DNA of 64,000 nucleotides from Leptospira kobayashii (GTDB lineage Bacteria; Spirochaetota; Leptospiria; Leptospirales; Leptospiraceae), in NCBI RefSeq assembly GCF_003114835.2, contig NZ_AP025028.1, forward strand, positions 2,074,001 through 2,138,000, in the 5' to 3' direction. Each line of letters starts with the position of its first letter. Position 1 is the first letter of the stretch. This document shows positions 1 to 8,221 of the stretch, in pieces. The notes beneath the pieces were generated by a model. That model was not told the DNA's origin. It ran no database searches and saw only the letters and a program-made list of their open reading frames with translations. A program made the position numbers and the translations under genes.

Positions 1-789
1 ACTCGGTAAAATCAAATCGGTTGCGTTTTTGCCGGCCAATCCCAAAGCTAAGACGAAAAAGGGATTTTTCCCGACCCTTTTTTCCAAATAACGTTCGTTA
101 TTATCAGTTCTATAAACCACATAACCTGTTTCGATTGCATAGGATTCTTTTACATATACGGGTGAGTAAATATCAAGGCCTCTGTCCGATTGAATCTTGG
201 GAAACAGGGACTGACGCAAATTCAAATGTCTCGCATCCACGACAAGGCCGGTAAAAGCAACAGGAAGTACGGATTCATTGAAAATAGGAATCTCTTCCGT
301 TCCGTATTCCATAGGAAGATAAGCAAGTAATCCTTGTTTTGTGGCTAAATGAAGACTCGCTTTTGATTCCAAAATGTTTTTTTTAGGTTGGAAATCATAT
401 GTTTCTTTTTCTTCGCTGATGAAGGAATTGATCCGGGAACGAACAGTTGGATTACTCCCCGAATATTCGAATAAAGTATGATCAGAATTCAAAAATAAGG
501 ACTCTATCCTTTGACTCAGCCTCATCCTTAACTTTTCTTTCGCTTTTTTACGGGCAAGTAGATCCGATCTACCTTTGTTCGTAGCAGTTCCCGGTTTTCC
601 GAAATCGGGATCATCCTCATCAAAGACGATTTTCGGTAAAGGTTCATTGATTTTTGCAGTGACCGTCAATTCATACCAATTGGTTTCGGTTTGAAAAAAA
701 TCCCTGTCCACGGAACTTTCCGCATAACCGGAAAAAGATCCTACGGATAGAATCGTAAAGATTGTCAGAACAAAACTTTTTCTCTTCAT
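1..789 (-). CDS. Exported protein of unknown function (3' end beyond window)
   Basis: The reading frame is open from an ATG at 789 to the window edge, giving 263 codons without a stop, so the C-terminus is missing. The ATG overlaps the TGA of the upstream helicase gene (ATGA), which fixes the start and implies translational coupling. The protein begins with a basic stretch and a hydrophobic segment ending near GYA (about residue 22), a normal signal peptide with no lipobox Cys. A Lys/Arg-rich helical stretch follows at about residues 79-100. The latter is loosely like LPP20-type envelope proteins, but I do not recognise the family. It probably sits in the periplasm or outer envelope. Confidence 0.75.
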   Translation of the reverse strand, partial: MKRKSFVLTIFTILSVGSFSGYAESSVDRDFFQTETNWYELTVTAKINEPLPKIVFDEDDPDFGKPGTATNKGRSDLLARKKAKEKLRMRLSQRIESLFLNSDHTLFEYSGSNPTVRSRINSFISEEKETYDFQPKKNILESKASLHLATKQGLLAYLPMEYGTEEIPIFNESVLPVAFTGLVVDARHLNLRQSLFPKIQSDRGLDIYSPVYVKESYAIETGYVVYRTDNNERYLEKRVGKNPFFVLALGLAGKNATDLILPS

Positions 790-2786
790 ACTTTCATCTT
801 CGGTAGATTATTGAATTTTCTTTCCAGTTCCGGAAATTCCGTTACAACGGGAACACCTTTGGGAAGACTTTGGATTACATTTTTACCATAGGATTTCGTA
901 TGCACCCTCGGGTCCAGAATGCTTACCATCCCCGTATCAAAGGATGAGCGGATCAATCTTCCGAAACCCTGGCGGAGAAGTAAGCAGGTCTTCGGTACTT
1001 GCATTTCCCAAAAAGGACTTTTGCCTTCCTTCTCCATATCTTCCATTTTTGCCTGCAACACAGGTTCCGTCGGAACCTGGAAAGGAAGTTTGGTGATGAT
1101 TACATTTCTAAGTTTATCGCCTTTGATATCGATCCCTTGCCAAAAACTGGAAACTCCGAATAAAACACTTTGTTCCGTTTGCATAAATTCCCTTTTCGCT
1201 TGGATCGGGCCCAAGTGGACTTGAGAAAAAAGCGGGAAATCCAATTTGTCCACCAAATCTTCGTAAACCTCACTCAAAAGTTTATTGGAAGTGAATAATA
1301 CGAATGCGTCTCCCTTCGATAATTTAATCAGTTTTTCCACCCAGAAACTAACATCGATTTTATTTCGACGAGGGTCCGAGACCGGATCCGCTACTTGCTT
1401 CGGAACAAATAAAACCGAATGTGTGTTATATGCAAATGGAGAAGCGAGGGTTTTCGTTTGCACATCTTTTGTTCCGATCTCTTTCAGGAAATATTGGAAG
1501 TTTCCCGGAGTAGGGGACAAAGTTGCAGAAGTCATAACAACCGATTCCATATTGGGAAAAAGGGACTTGGACAAAATTTCTTCCGTGTTTTTCGGTTGGG
1601 AATATAAGTGATAATAGCGGTCTTTTGCAGTCTGATTCGGAGCTTCGATCCAAAATACCAGATTTGAATTTTTCTTTGTACGAAACTCTTCCACAAAAGC
1701 TGCTGCTTTTTTGGTTTGAGTGCCTACCATTTCCAAAGCCAAAGCGATTTCTTTTTCATCGTTATCATCGCTATCTTTTTTATACTTTTCCAACATCCCC
1801 AAACAGATTTCGGAAAGATCATACAAAGAATCTTCCAAAGCGCCATCGTCTGCTTTGATGCGGCTGGTATGCCGGAAGGAAAATTGAAAATTCAAAGGGA
1901 TTTCGGAAAACAACAATCGGAAAAAATCGGAAGCGTAACTCTCCGCCTTTTGAATGGCGTCTGCAACGATGTCTTTCTTTTTGTCGGGAAGTTTGGAAGC
2001 AAAACCTGTTTTCTTTTCGGGATGGTAGAGATAATGAAGTAGGTTGATCAGAAGCTCATATTTCAACTCGGAGCCGAATGCTTTTCCCACAGCCTCGGGA
2101 AAAGAATGCGCTTCATCGATCACCAAATGTTGAAAAGGTGGTAAAATCCGAAAATCACCTGCCAAATGACTTGCTAGCAAATGGTGATTAATGATCAGTA
2201 TATTCGCTTTTTTCCATTTTTCCTTTTCTAAAAAATAATAAGAAGAGGAAAAATTGGGACAATTTCTGGATAAACAGTTCTCAGACTCACGGCCTACGGA
2301 ATTCCAAAAAGACCCGGAAACAAAACCTTCATACTCGGAACGAATTCCCGTTTCCGTTGCCCTTTCCCATTTTACGAACTGATCGATTTCCCTTTCCATT
2401 TCCGGACCGAAATCTCCCCGATCCATGATCTTACCGTATTTTCTTTTACAAAGATAATTGTTCGCTCCCAAAGCAACATGAGCACGGACTTCCTGTCCGA
2501 TCGCTTCACTCACAAGTGCTATGTCTTTTTTTAGAATCTGATCTTGTAAGGATTTTGTTTCTGTGGAAATGGCAACGATACAATCATTTTCGATGGAATA
2601 GAGGGCCGCAGGAATCAAATAAGCGAGTGATTTTCCAACTCCTGTCCCCGCTTCCACAGCCAGAGATTCTCCTTTTAGTAGAGCTGACTCCACAGCGACA
2701 GCCATGGAAACTTGTTCCGGCCTAGCTTCATAATCTTTCCAAAGTTTAGGTAAGGATTTTGCGAATATATCTTGGGTATTGGACAA
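786..2786 (-). CDS. DinG/Rad3-like ATP-dependent DNA helicase
   Basis: This is a superfamily 2 helicase of the XPD/DinG group, expected to unwind DNA 5' to 3' during repair or at R-loops and D-loops. Visible motifs are Walker A AGTGVGKS (residues 46-53), a DEAH box (224-227) and a C-terminal QGFGRLIRS arginine-finger motif. The iron-sulfur region holds Cys113, Cys171 and Cys176, but the fourth cysteine expected a few residues later is Ser/Tyr, so the cluster may be altered. At 666 residues the length fits the family. The TTG start is supported by AGGGAA just upstream. It lies in a run with the NSS transporter genes upstream and an exported protein downstream. Confidence 0.92.
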   Translation of the reverse strand: MSNTQDIFAKSLPKLWKDYEARPEQVSMAVAVESALLKGESLAVEAGTGVGKSLAYLIPAALYSIENDCIVAISTETKSLQDQILKKDIALVSEAIGQEVRAHVALGANNYLCKRKYGKIMDRGDFGPEMEREIDQFVKWERATETGIRSEYEGFVSGSFWNSVGRESENCLSRNCPNFSSSYYFLEKEKWKKANILIINHHLLASHLAGDFRILPPFQHLVIDEAHSFPEAVGKAFGSELKYELLINLLHYLYHPEKKTGFASKLPDKKKDIVADAIQKAESYASDFFRLLFSEIPLNFQFSFRHTSRIKADDGALEDSLYDLSEICLGMLEKYKKDSDDNDEKEIALALEMVGTQTKKAAAFVEEFRTKKNSNLVFWIEAPNQTAKDRYYHLYSQPKNTEEILSKSLFPNMESVVMTSATLSPTPGNFQYFLKEIGTKDVQTKTLASPFAYNTHSVLFVPKQVADPVSDPRRNKIDVSFWVEKLIKLSKGDAFVLFTSNKLLSEVYEDLVDKLDFPLFSQVHLGPIQAKREFMQTEQSVLFGVSSFWQGIDIKGDKLRNVIITKLPFQVPTEPVLQAKMEDMEKEGKSPFWEMQVPKTCLLLRQGFGRLIRSSFDTGMVSILDPRVHTKSYGKNVIQSLPKGVPVVTEFPELERKFNNLPKMKV

Positions 2787-2787
2787 A

Positions 2788-2904
2788 TTATTCCCTGTTT
2801 TTAACTAGATGATAAATACAATAAATGCAAATCGAACAAACCAGTACAATTGAAGTACACATAATCAATATGCCTTGCCAATTCATAACTACCGGTTCGT
2901 TCAT
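2788..2904 (-). CDS. MetS-like small membrane subunit of the NSS transporter (38 aa)
   Basis: A 38-codon frame starts at an ATG that overlaps the TGA of the transporter gene (ATGA) and ends with TAA one base before the helicase start. The product starts MNEPVVMNWQGILIM, continues with one hydrophobic segment (about residues 11-33, Cys- and Ile-rich) and ends in the basic tail HLVKNRE. Size, single membrane span, charged tail and position directly behind an NSS transporter match the MetS-type small subunits that accompany bacterial methionine/alanine NSS importers. An internal ATG at codon 7 is an alternative start. The function is inferred from context and shape, not from a strong sequence match. 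Confidence 0.72.
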   Translation of the reverse strand: MNEPVVMNWQGILIMCTSIVLVCSICIYCIYHLVKNRE

Positions 2905-4493
2905 GCAGGATTTCCTTGGCTTCTCTTAGACAGTGCCCGGCTCACGGTAAAATACAATAATATGAAAACTGCGACTAGTCCCAAAACCACATAACGTGCG
3001 ATATAGGCTTTTGTTTCCGCATCGGTTACATTTTCCCCCTTATTCGAAGCGATCTGACCCATTTTTTCAGGACTCATCTTGTCCAGATACTCCGGCAAAT
3101 TCATATAACAAAAGGAGATAAACACGAATAACAAAAACCAGGGAGTGACATACTTCATCAGAAACCGAATGCTTTTCGGAAAAGGAATCAGGGAGCCCTG
3201 GTTGGCATCATTCACTCCCCGATCCACCCCGATTTTAAAATAGAATACGAAAATCTGGATCGATGCGAGTATATAGATCATAATCGTTCCGATATAAAAA
3301 TCCGCGATATCCAGAGCGGCAAAATCCTTATTGAAATAAACAATCGGCAAACAAAGGCTAAATGTAAATAAAAACAGGATGAAAGAAGACTTTCTTTTGC
3401 TGAAACCGAAACCTTCTTCCAAAAACAGAATTCCAGGCTGGAGCATGGTAATGGAAGAGGTGAGCGCCGCAAGAAAAAGCACAAAATACCAAAGAGCGCC
3501 GAAAAGATTTCCCCCGGGCATCATGCTAAACACGGCAGGGAGTGCGATAAAACCCATTCCGAAAGTCCCGAAAGAAGTAACAGTCGCCCCCAAAAACAAA
3601 AATGCCACAGGAATGGTAATCATACCACCAAATACTACTTCTGCGAACTCATTCAAAGATGCGGAGGAAAGACTGGATAAAACAACATCGTCTTTTTTCT
3701 TCAAAAAACTGGAAAATACAAGTGCGATACCGAATCCAGTGGAAAGGGAAAAAAAGATCTGCCCCGCCGCATTGATCCAAACCTTAGGTTCCTTCAAAGT
3801 CGACCAATCAGGATTCCACATAACCGCGAGGCCGGACTCGATTCCGGGAATGGTCAATACACGAATGAGTACGATCGTGGAACAAATCCCCATAAGTGGC
3901 ATCGCTAATTTCGCAAATGCTTCCAGTCCTTTGGAAAGTCCACGATATACCAAATAAAAATTAAATGCAAAACAGAGTAAAAAGAAAATCAGGATGGAAC
4001 TTTCGAAAGAAGCTCCATTTTCTTTAGCACCGGTTAGATTTAGGAAAAAATCGGAGGATTGCGAAATGATTTCTTTTTGTTCCGCAATATTGCCCGCTGC
4101 AGTTCTCCCCAATTCCAGTCCGCCGACTAAAAAGTAATAAACGTAAGCAAGACACCAGGATTCAATGAATACGTAATATACATAGATCATCACAGGGATC
4201 ATGACCCCGATGGTTCCCGTGATCTTCAAAGAATATCCTTTCAAATACTCTTTGAAGATAAAAGGAGAACTATGCCCGTGTTTTCCTCCCATCCTTCCCA
4301 TCGTCCATTCCGCCAAACAGACAGGAATACCTAACACAATAAAGCTGATGATGTAGGGAACCATAAAGGCACCACCACCGTTTTGGACAGCTTGTCCCGG
4401 AAAACGTAGGAAATTGCCAAGACCTATGGCACCGCTAGCAACTGCGAGTATGAGCCCGATTCGGGTGGCCCATCCATCATGAGAAGAATTCAT
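2901..4493 (-). CDS. Sodium-dependent transporter, NSS/SNF family
   Basis: This is an inner-membrane symporter of the neurotransmitter:sodium symporter family (LeuT fold), which imports amino acids or related solutes with Na+. The family signature GAIGLGNFLRFP lies near residues 21-32 in the first membrane helix, followed by GGGAFMVPY, and about 11-12 hydrophobic segments cover the 530 residues. The start could be TTG at 4496 or the next codon, ATG at 4493; ATG is preferred. The stop overlaps the start of the small MetS-like gene, suggesting a two-component importer. The substrate cannot be read from the sequence; MetP/MdlP-like amino-acid uptake is the best guess. Confidence 0.93.
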   Translation of the reverse strand: MNSSHDGWATRIGLILAVASGAIGLGNFLRFPGQAVQNGGGAFMVPYIISFIVLGIPVCLAEWTMGRMGGKHGHSSPFIFKEYLKGYSLKITGTIGVMIPVMIYVYYVFIESWCLAYVYYFLVGGLELGRTAAGNIAEQKEIISQSSDFFLNLTGAKENGASFESSILIFFLLCFAFNFYLVYRGLSKGLEAFAKLAMPLMGICSTIVLIRVLTIPGIESGLAVMWNPDWSTLKEPKVWINAAGQIFFSLSTGFGIALVFSSFLKKKDDVVLSSLSSASLNEFAEVVFGGMITIPVAFLFLGATVTSFGTFGMGFIALPAVFSMMPGGNLFGALWYFVLFLAALTSSITMLQPGILFLEEGFGFSKRKSSFILFLFTFSLCLPIVYFNKDFAALDIADFYIGTIMIYILASIQIFVFYFKIGVDRGVNDANQGSLIPFPKSIRFLMKYVTPWFLLFVFISFCYMNLPEYLDKMSPEKMGQIASNKGENVTDAETKAYIARYVVLGLVAVFILLYFTVSRALSKRSQGNPA

Positions 4494-4527
4494 CAAGGAC
4501 TATAAGAAGTGAAGGAAGGTATGTGAC

Positions 4528-4549
4528 AAAATCTTTTTCAAAAGATTTT
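4528..4549. other. Palindrome upstream of the NSS transporter gene
   Basis: Two 10-base arms (AAAATCTTTT and AAAAGATTTT) are separated by two bases. The palindrome lies about 35 bases before the transporter start. It could be an operator or an extra terminator element; the AT-rich composition makes chance more likely than for a GC-rich dyad. Confidence 0.4.
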
Positions 4550-4550
4550 G

Positions 4551-4588
4551 GAAAAAGAAAGAAGCAGGAAGGAAATTCCGACCTGCTT
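4551..4588 (-). terminator. Rho-independent terminator after the XRE gene
   Basis: On the minus strand AAGCAGG pairs with CCTGCTT around a 13-base inner segment that can itself fold (GGAA/TTCC). The stem is followed by CTTTCTTTTTCC. It begins about 20 bases after the stop of the regulator gene and would separate it from the transporter operon. Confidence 0.65.
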
Positions 4589-4608
4589 ATATTTTTAGCT
4601 AGTTGTAA

Positions 4609-5028
4609 CTATTTTGAGGCGAGGAAAAGATCGCCCTTTTCCATCTTAAGCACTTTAGAAACCAGAGTTTTAAAATCTTCCGGTGGCTCCAAAAGCCCAA
4701 GTTCTACCTTGGAAAGGAAAGGAGTCGAAACTTTTAATTTCTTAGCGAAATCATACTGTTTGATTCCCATCTCTCTTCGGACAGCCCAAAGTTTGTTCTT
4801 CAATCCATTGGCAAATTCAGGATAGATGTCTTCCACGAGATTCTCATTAAAAAGCTTATCCACCGATGTCTTTAGATACTTAGCACATGAGGTTTTGAAT
4901 TTTTCCGTAGGCTCTTGGGCACCTGTTTCGATTTTTGATAGATAACTCGGAGAAACGCCGAGAGCGCGAGCCATATCATACTGTTTAACTCCGCGCTTTT
5001 TACGCAGCATATAAATGTGATTATTCAT
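4609..5028 (-). CDS. Transcriptional regulator with two tandem XRE-type HTH domains
   Basis: The 139-residue protein consists of two helix-turn-helix domains of the Cro/C1 (XRE) class and little else: residues 7-60 and 82-135. The two copies align without gaps at an offset of 75 residues, with about 26 of 54 positions identical by my count, including KQYD, LSK, EP and FKT. One chain could therefore bind a dyad operator as a pseudo-dimer. There is no ligand-binding or protease domain. The start ATG has a good ribosome site (AGAGGG). A short dyad sits just upstream and a terminator just downstream, so it is a single-gene unit, possibly self-regulated. Targets are unknown. Confidence 0.9.
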   Translation of the reverse strand: MNNHIYMLRKKRGVKQYDMARALGVSPSYLSKIETGAQEPTEKFKTSCAKYLKTSVDKLFNENLVEDIYPEFANGLKNKLWAVRREMGIKQYDFAKKLKVSTPFLSKVELGLLEPPEDFKTLVSKVLKMEKGDLFLASK

Positions 5029-5044
5029 TTTACCCTCTAACTAC

Positions 5045-5055
5045 AGACTAGGTCT
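5045..5055. promoter_or_regulatory. Candidate operator dyad in front of the tandem-HTH gene
   Basis: AGAC-TAG-GTCT lies 17 bases upstream of the regulator's start codon. Its position suits autorepression, but the arms are only four bases, so support is weak. Confidence 0.25.
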
Positions 5056-5118
5056 AAAGTAACAAAAAACAAGAAAAAAATTTAATAAAAAACTTATTTT
5101 CCTGTTTGTCATAAATTC

Positions 5119-6639
5119 TTATAATGTAACTTCTTTTAAGCGATCTTGAGCTACTTTTAAGTTGTAAGTAGTCTTAAGACCGGAAATCTTTTGCTCTACA
5201 AAAGCGTTCCTTTGCGCCCCTTCCATCTCGGATTTGATTCTTTCCCGAACTTGTGCGTAGCTCTGAGTGATTCTATTCTGAGGATTTTTGGGATCGGGTG
5301 TGGAATATGCATAAAGTTTGCCTGCTTCGTAGGAATCTCGTAGCTGTTGTTCCGTAACGTTTACAGGTACAGATTTCACTTCATCCTGAAATGCTTTTAA
5401 AGCGAGAGAAACTCTCATTTTATCCAATTGCATAAGGTAACTGGTTTCTTTGGAAATTTTTTGCACTTCCGGAGTTTCTTGCGCAATTTTGCCCTGCAAT
5501 AAGGTGGATTGGAAGAGGTTTAGCATATCCCATATTTTTAATTTAGGATCTTTGTATTCTGATTTCAAAGCGTTTGGAACGGATGCAAAATCATTTTCCA
5601 AATCTTTCCAAGTATAAGTGGATTTATCCTTTTTAGTATAGAGAACCAAATCGGGCCCGTAATTTTTAGGATCAATTCCTTCCGGCCCGAATACAGGAGG
5701 AATCGGATTCACTTCAATTCCGCTCACCTCTTTCAATCGAGTCATTTCCTTTTGGTAGAGACCTTGTTCGAATTGTTTTAAAGTATGTTGTGCGAACTGT
5801 TGTCCTTTCTCTTCCAAATTCCCTTCCGTAAAATAGCTGATTGCATTTTTAGTTTCTTCGTCGGGAGTGATGGATGCGCCATACTTGGTTGCTTCGTCTT
5901 TAAAGTCTTCAAATACGGAAGTTAGGTATTTTACGACTCTCTCAGGGTGAACCTTTTCATCTCCTGTGATACGCACCAGATAGATGATTTGATTTTCCTT
6001 TTCTTTGCTGTATTTTACGAACTGACCTTTTTTTACCTTTCTTGCTTCCGAGATGATATCTTCCAAAGGAGTGATGCTGCAATTTACACAAAATGGTTCT
6101 AATTTTCCACCCACAGGTTTACGGGTTACATCGGCAGTATTTTCAGAGATCAATTTGCTAACTTCCGCTTTGGATGCGGAATTCAATTTAGAAAGTAACT
6201 CATCCGCTTTTTTCTCATTTTCAGCCGGGTCTGCACCTCGAATCAAAGCAATTTGCAAATCTACAAATTCGAGAGGTTTTGTTTTAACCGCTTCTTTTGT
6301 ATATTCACGCATATAAACATTGAATTTTAAAAAATCAGACACAAGTGTTTCTATTTTTTTTACATCGGCAGGATCTACCTTTTTGGATTGAATCCCATCC
6401 AAGAGTAGAATTTTTTCAAGAGCGATGCTTTCCAAAATTTTTAGTTGGATATCGGGACTGACCGGTTGCGATTCCGCTTGTCCTCTTTTGGAGGCTTCAA
6501 TCACAAAGTTCATTTCTCCGCGAGTTACCGTTCCGCCATCATAGGTAGCTAGAATTTCAGAGTCCTTGGAACACTGAACTAAACTTAGGGTGCTTATTCC
6601 TATCAATAGATAAGCCAAAAAATGTTTCTTAAAATTCAT
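5119..6639 (-). CDS. SurA/PrsA-like periplasmic foldase lipoprotein
   Basis: The protein starts with a lipoprotein signal: basic N-terminus, hydrophobic core and lipobox SLVQC with Cys23. It is probably anchored to the periplasmic face of a membrane. An N-terminal helical chaperone-like region (about 24-125) is followed by a stretch resembling a parvulin (PpiC) domain at about residues 125-240, with the gG-L-PF pattern typical of parvulins and an unusual CVNC pair inside it. A second helical region fills the C-terminus. This layout recalls the SurA-like leptospiral antigen LIC12922, although identity with it is a guess. Start ATG has AAAGGA upstream. The gene follows a small coiled-coil gene by 31 bases. 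Confidence 0.75.
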   Translation of the reverse strand: MNFKKHFLAYLLIGISTLSLVQCSKDSEILATYDGGTVTRGEMNFVIEASKRGQAESQPVSPDIQLKILESIALEKILLLDGIQSKKVDPADVKKIETLVSDFLKFNVYMREYTKEAVKTKPLEFVDLQIALIRGADPAENEKKADELLSKLNSASKAEVSKLISENTADVTRKPVGGKLEPFCVNCSITPLEDIISEARKVKKGQFVKYSKEKENQIIYLVRITGDEKVHPERVVKYLTSVFEDFKDEATKYGASITPDEETKNAISYFTEGNLEEKGQQFAQHTLKQFEQGLYQKEMTRLKEVSGIEVNPIPPVFGPEGIDPKNYGPDLVLYTKKDKSTYTWKDLENDFASVPNALKSEYKDPKLKIWDMLNLFQSTLLQGKIAQETPEVQKISKETSYLMQLDKMRVSLALKAFQDEVKSVPVNVTEQQLRDSYEAGKLYAYSTPDPKNPQNRITQSYAQVRERIKSEMEGAQRNAFVEQKISGLKTTYNLKVAQDRLKEVTL

Positions 6640-6670
6640 TCGATTTCCTTTTATTTTAAATGAGAAAAGA

Positions 6671-7006
6671 TCAATATTTGCGAACCGGTTTGTCGGTTTT
6701 CTTTTTATCGGAAGAGGAGGGAGTTTCCGTTTCGGGGGAAGAAGTAAAATTTCCTTTGGGGGATCTGTCCAATTTTCCGGAAAGACTGTCTGGTATTTGA
6801 GAAATGGAAATTTTCAGAATTTCGGATTTTTGTTCTTCCAGTTTGTGCATTTCTGCTTGGAAGGATTCCCGTAAAATGGGGGAATATTCCCTATCTTCTG
6901 CGATGCGATCCGTGAGCTTTTTTAATTCCACACCATCACGCTCAATTTCCTCTAATTTTTTAAAGAGATGAGCTACTTTTGCCTTCAAACTTGGGTCTCC
7001 ATCCAA
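6671..7006 (-). CDS. Small coiled-coil protein of unknown function
   Basis: The 111-residue product has a charged, heptad-like helical segment (about residues 8-70) and then a Ser/Thr/Pro/Lys-rich disordered tail. There is no signal peptide or membrane segment. The start is TTG at 7006: a stop codon lies three codons upstream in frame and the nearby ATG is in another frame, and no clear ribosome site is visible. It precedes the foldase lipoprotein gene in the same direction, so the two may be co-transcribed. Function unknown. Confidence 0.65.
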   Translation of the reverse strand: MDGDPSLKAKVAHLFKKLEEIERDGVELKKLTDRIAEDREYSPILRESFQAEMHKLEEQKSEILKISISQIPDSLSGKLDRSPKGNFTSSPETETPSSSDKKKTDKPVRKY

Positions 7007-7064
7007 AAGTTTTTATTTACTTGCCAGGGAGTGCAAGAATGAAAAATGAAATTGCGAAAAATTT

Positions 7065-7421
7065 ATGAGTCTCGACGAACTAGTCGTTGCCACTGAAAAA
7101 ATAGATACTGTTTACGTGACCAAATTGCAGGGCAATTTGAACAATTTTACAGCCACAAAATGCATTCAGTCCGTGACATCCTCTCTCAAACACGGTCCGG
7201 TCATCCTGGATTTGGAGGAATTGAATATGGTGACTACCCAAGGGATCCAAGCCTTCCGTACTCTCAATGAGGAATCCTTCCTTCAAAAACATAAAATCAT
7301 TCTCATCAATATCCCTGCTTCCATAAGGCAAGCATTCCAAATGGCGGGGATTAGAAATCTATTTCCGATTGCGACGAACGAAGAGGGGGCTTTTAAAATG
7401 GCAACCCGAGGATTAAGGTAG
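7065..7421 (+). CDS. STAS-domain protein, anti-sigma-factor-antagonist type
   Basis: The 118 residues form a single STAS domain like SpoIIAA/RsbV, which works by binding a serine kinase anti-sigma factor and is switched by phosphorylation. The beta-strand VILDLEELNMV (about 46-56) precedes the loop that usually reads DSSG; here it is T57-T58-Q59-G60, so the usual phospho-serine is replaced by Thr or lost. It may be regulated by Thr phosphorylation or be a constitutive binding protein. The gene is divergent from the coiled-coil gene and is followed after six bases by a membrane-enzyme gene. No partner kinase or phosphatase is present nearby. Confidence 0.85.
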   Translation: MSLDELVVATEKIDTVYVTKLQGNLNNFTATKCIQSVTSSLKHGPVILDLEELNMVTTQGIQAFRTLNEESFLQKHKIILINIPASIRQAFQMAGIRNLFPIATNEEGAFKMATRGLR

Positions 7422-7427
7422 AAGAAT

Positions 7428-8180
7428 TTGTCTGATAAAAACGGTTTTAACTTTTCCAGGAAAATTTGGCATGTATTGGGGCTCATTATCCCTGTTAGTT
7501 TGTATCTGGATTTATTCCGAGACTATAACGGATTTGTCTATGCCAGCCGTGCTGTCATAGTTACTTACTTGGGAATTTTTCTTTTCCTACTTGTGATTTT
7601 GGAATCGATCCGACTCACTTCCTCGTCTTTCGAAGCGTTTTTCTTCAAATATTTCGGGTTCTTAATGAAAGAATCGGAACGCACCAGATTCAACGGAACA
7701 GTTCCTTATTTTTTTGCAAACTTCCTGGTGGTTTTATTTTTTCCTCCCGAGATTGCAGTGCTTTCCATTCTGTTTCTTGTGATAGGAGATCCGACCGCTG
7801 CTTATATAGGATCGAAATATGGCAAAAACCGTTTTTATAACGGAAAATCGAGAGAAGGGATCATTGGATTTTTTGTATCCGCATTTGTTATAGGTTTAAT
7901 TGTTCTGATTTTATTTACAGTTTCAAAGCCGGAAAGTTTTTTAAGTTTGAAATGGGGGGAAGAAATCTCCTTGTTTCCCATATTGATTTTAGCATTGGGA
8001 GTGCTTGCGGCCTGCCTCACGGAATTTTTTTCTTCCACAGTCGCCAAAGGACTGATAGATGACAATCTATTGATACCCATCTCCAGCGCAATCGTCATTT
8101 CTTTCTTTTCATTTTTGTTTTTGAGATATATCCCTACGGAATTTTTCTTTTCCCCATTGGATTTATATCTGCAAAAATAG
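7428..8180 (+). CDS. Membrane polyprenol/diacylglycerol kinase-like protein (SEC59/DGK1/VTE5 group)
   Basis: The 250-residue protein has about seven membrane spans. It carries motifs of the CTP-dependent lipid kinase / phosphatidate cytidylyltransferase-like group: RKIWHVLG near residues 11-18, GDPTAAYIGSKYGKN in the middle and GKSREGIIG shortly after. Members phosphorylate dolichol, phytol or diacylglycerol with CTP, so a role in lipid or polyprenol recycling is likely, but the substrate is unknown. The start is TTG, six bases after the STAS gene, indicating co-transcription. No downstream terminator is obvious before the convergent lipoprotein gene. Confidence 0.8.
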   Translation: MSDKNGFNFSRKIWHVLGLIIPVSLYLDLFRDYNGFVYASRAVIVTYLGIFLFLLVILESIRLTSSSFEAFFFKYFGFLMKESERTRFNGTVPYFFANFLVVLFFPPEIAVLSILFLVIGDPTAAYIGSKYGKNRFYNGKSREGIIGFFVSAFVIGLIVLILFTVSKPESFLSLKWGEEISLFPILILALGVLAACLTEFFSSTVAKGLIDDNLLIPISSAIVISFFSFLFLRYIPTEFFFSPLDLYLQK

Positions 8181-8221
8181 AAAAAGAAGGATGGAATGCG
8201 AAAAGGTAGGGTAGTGCGAGT

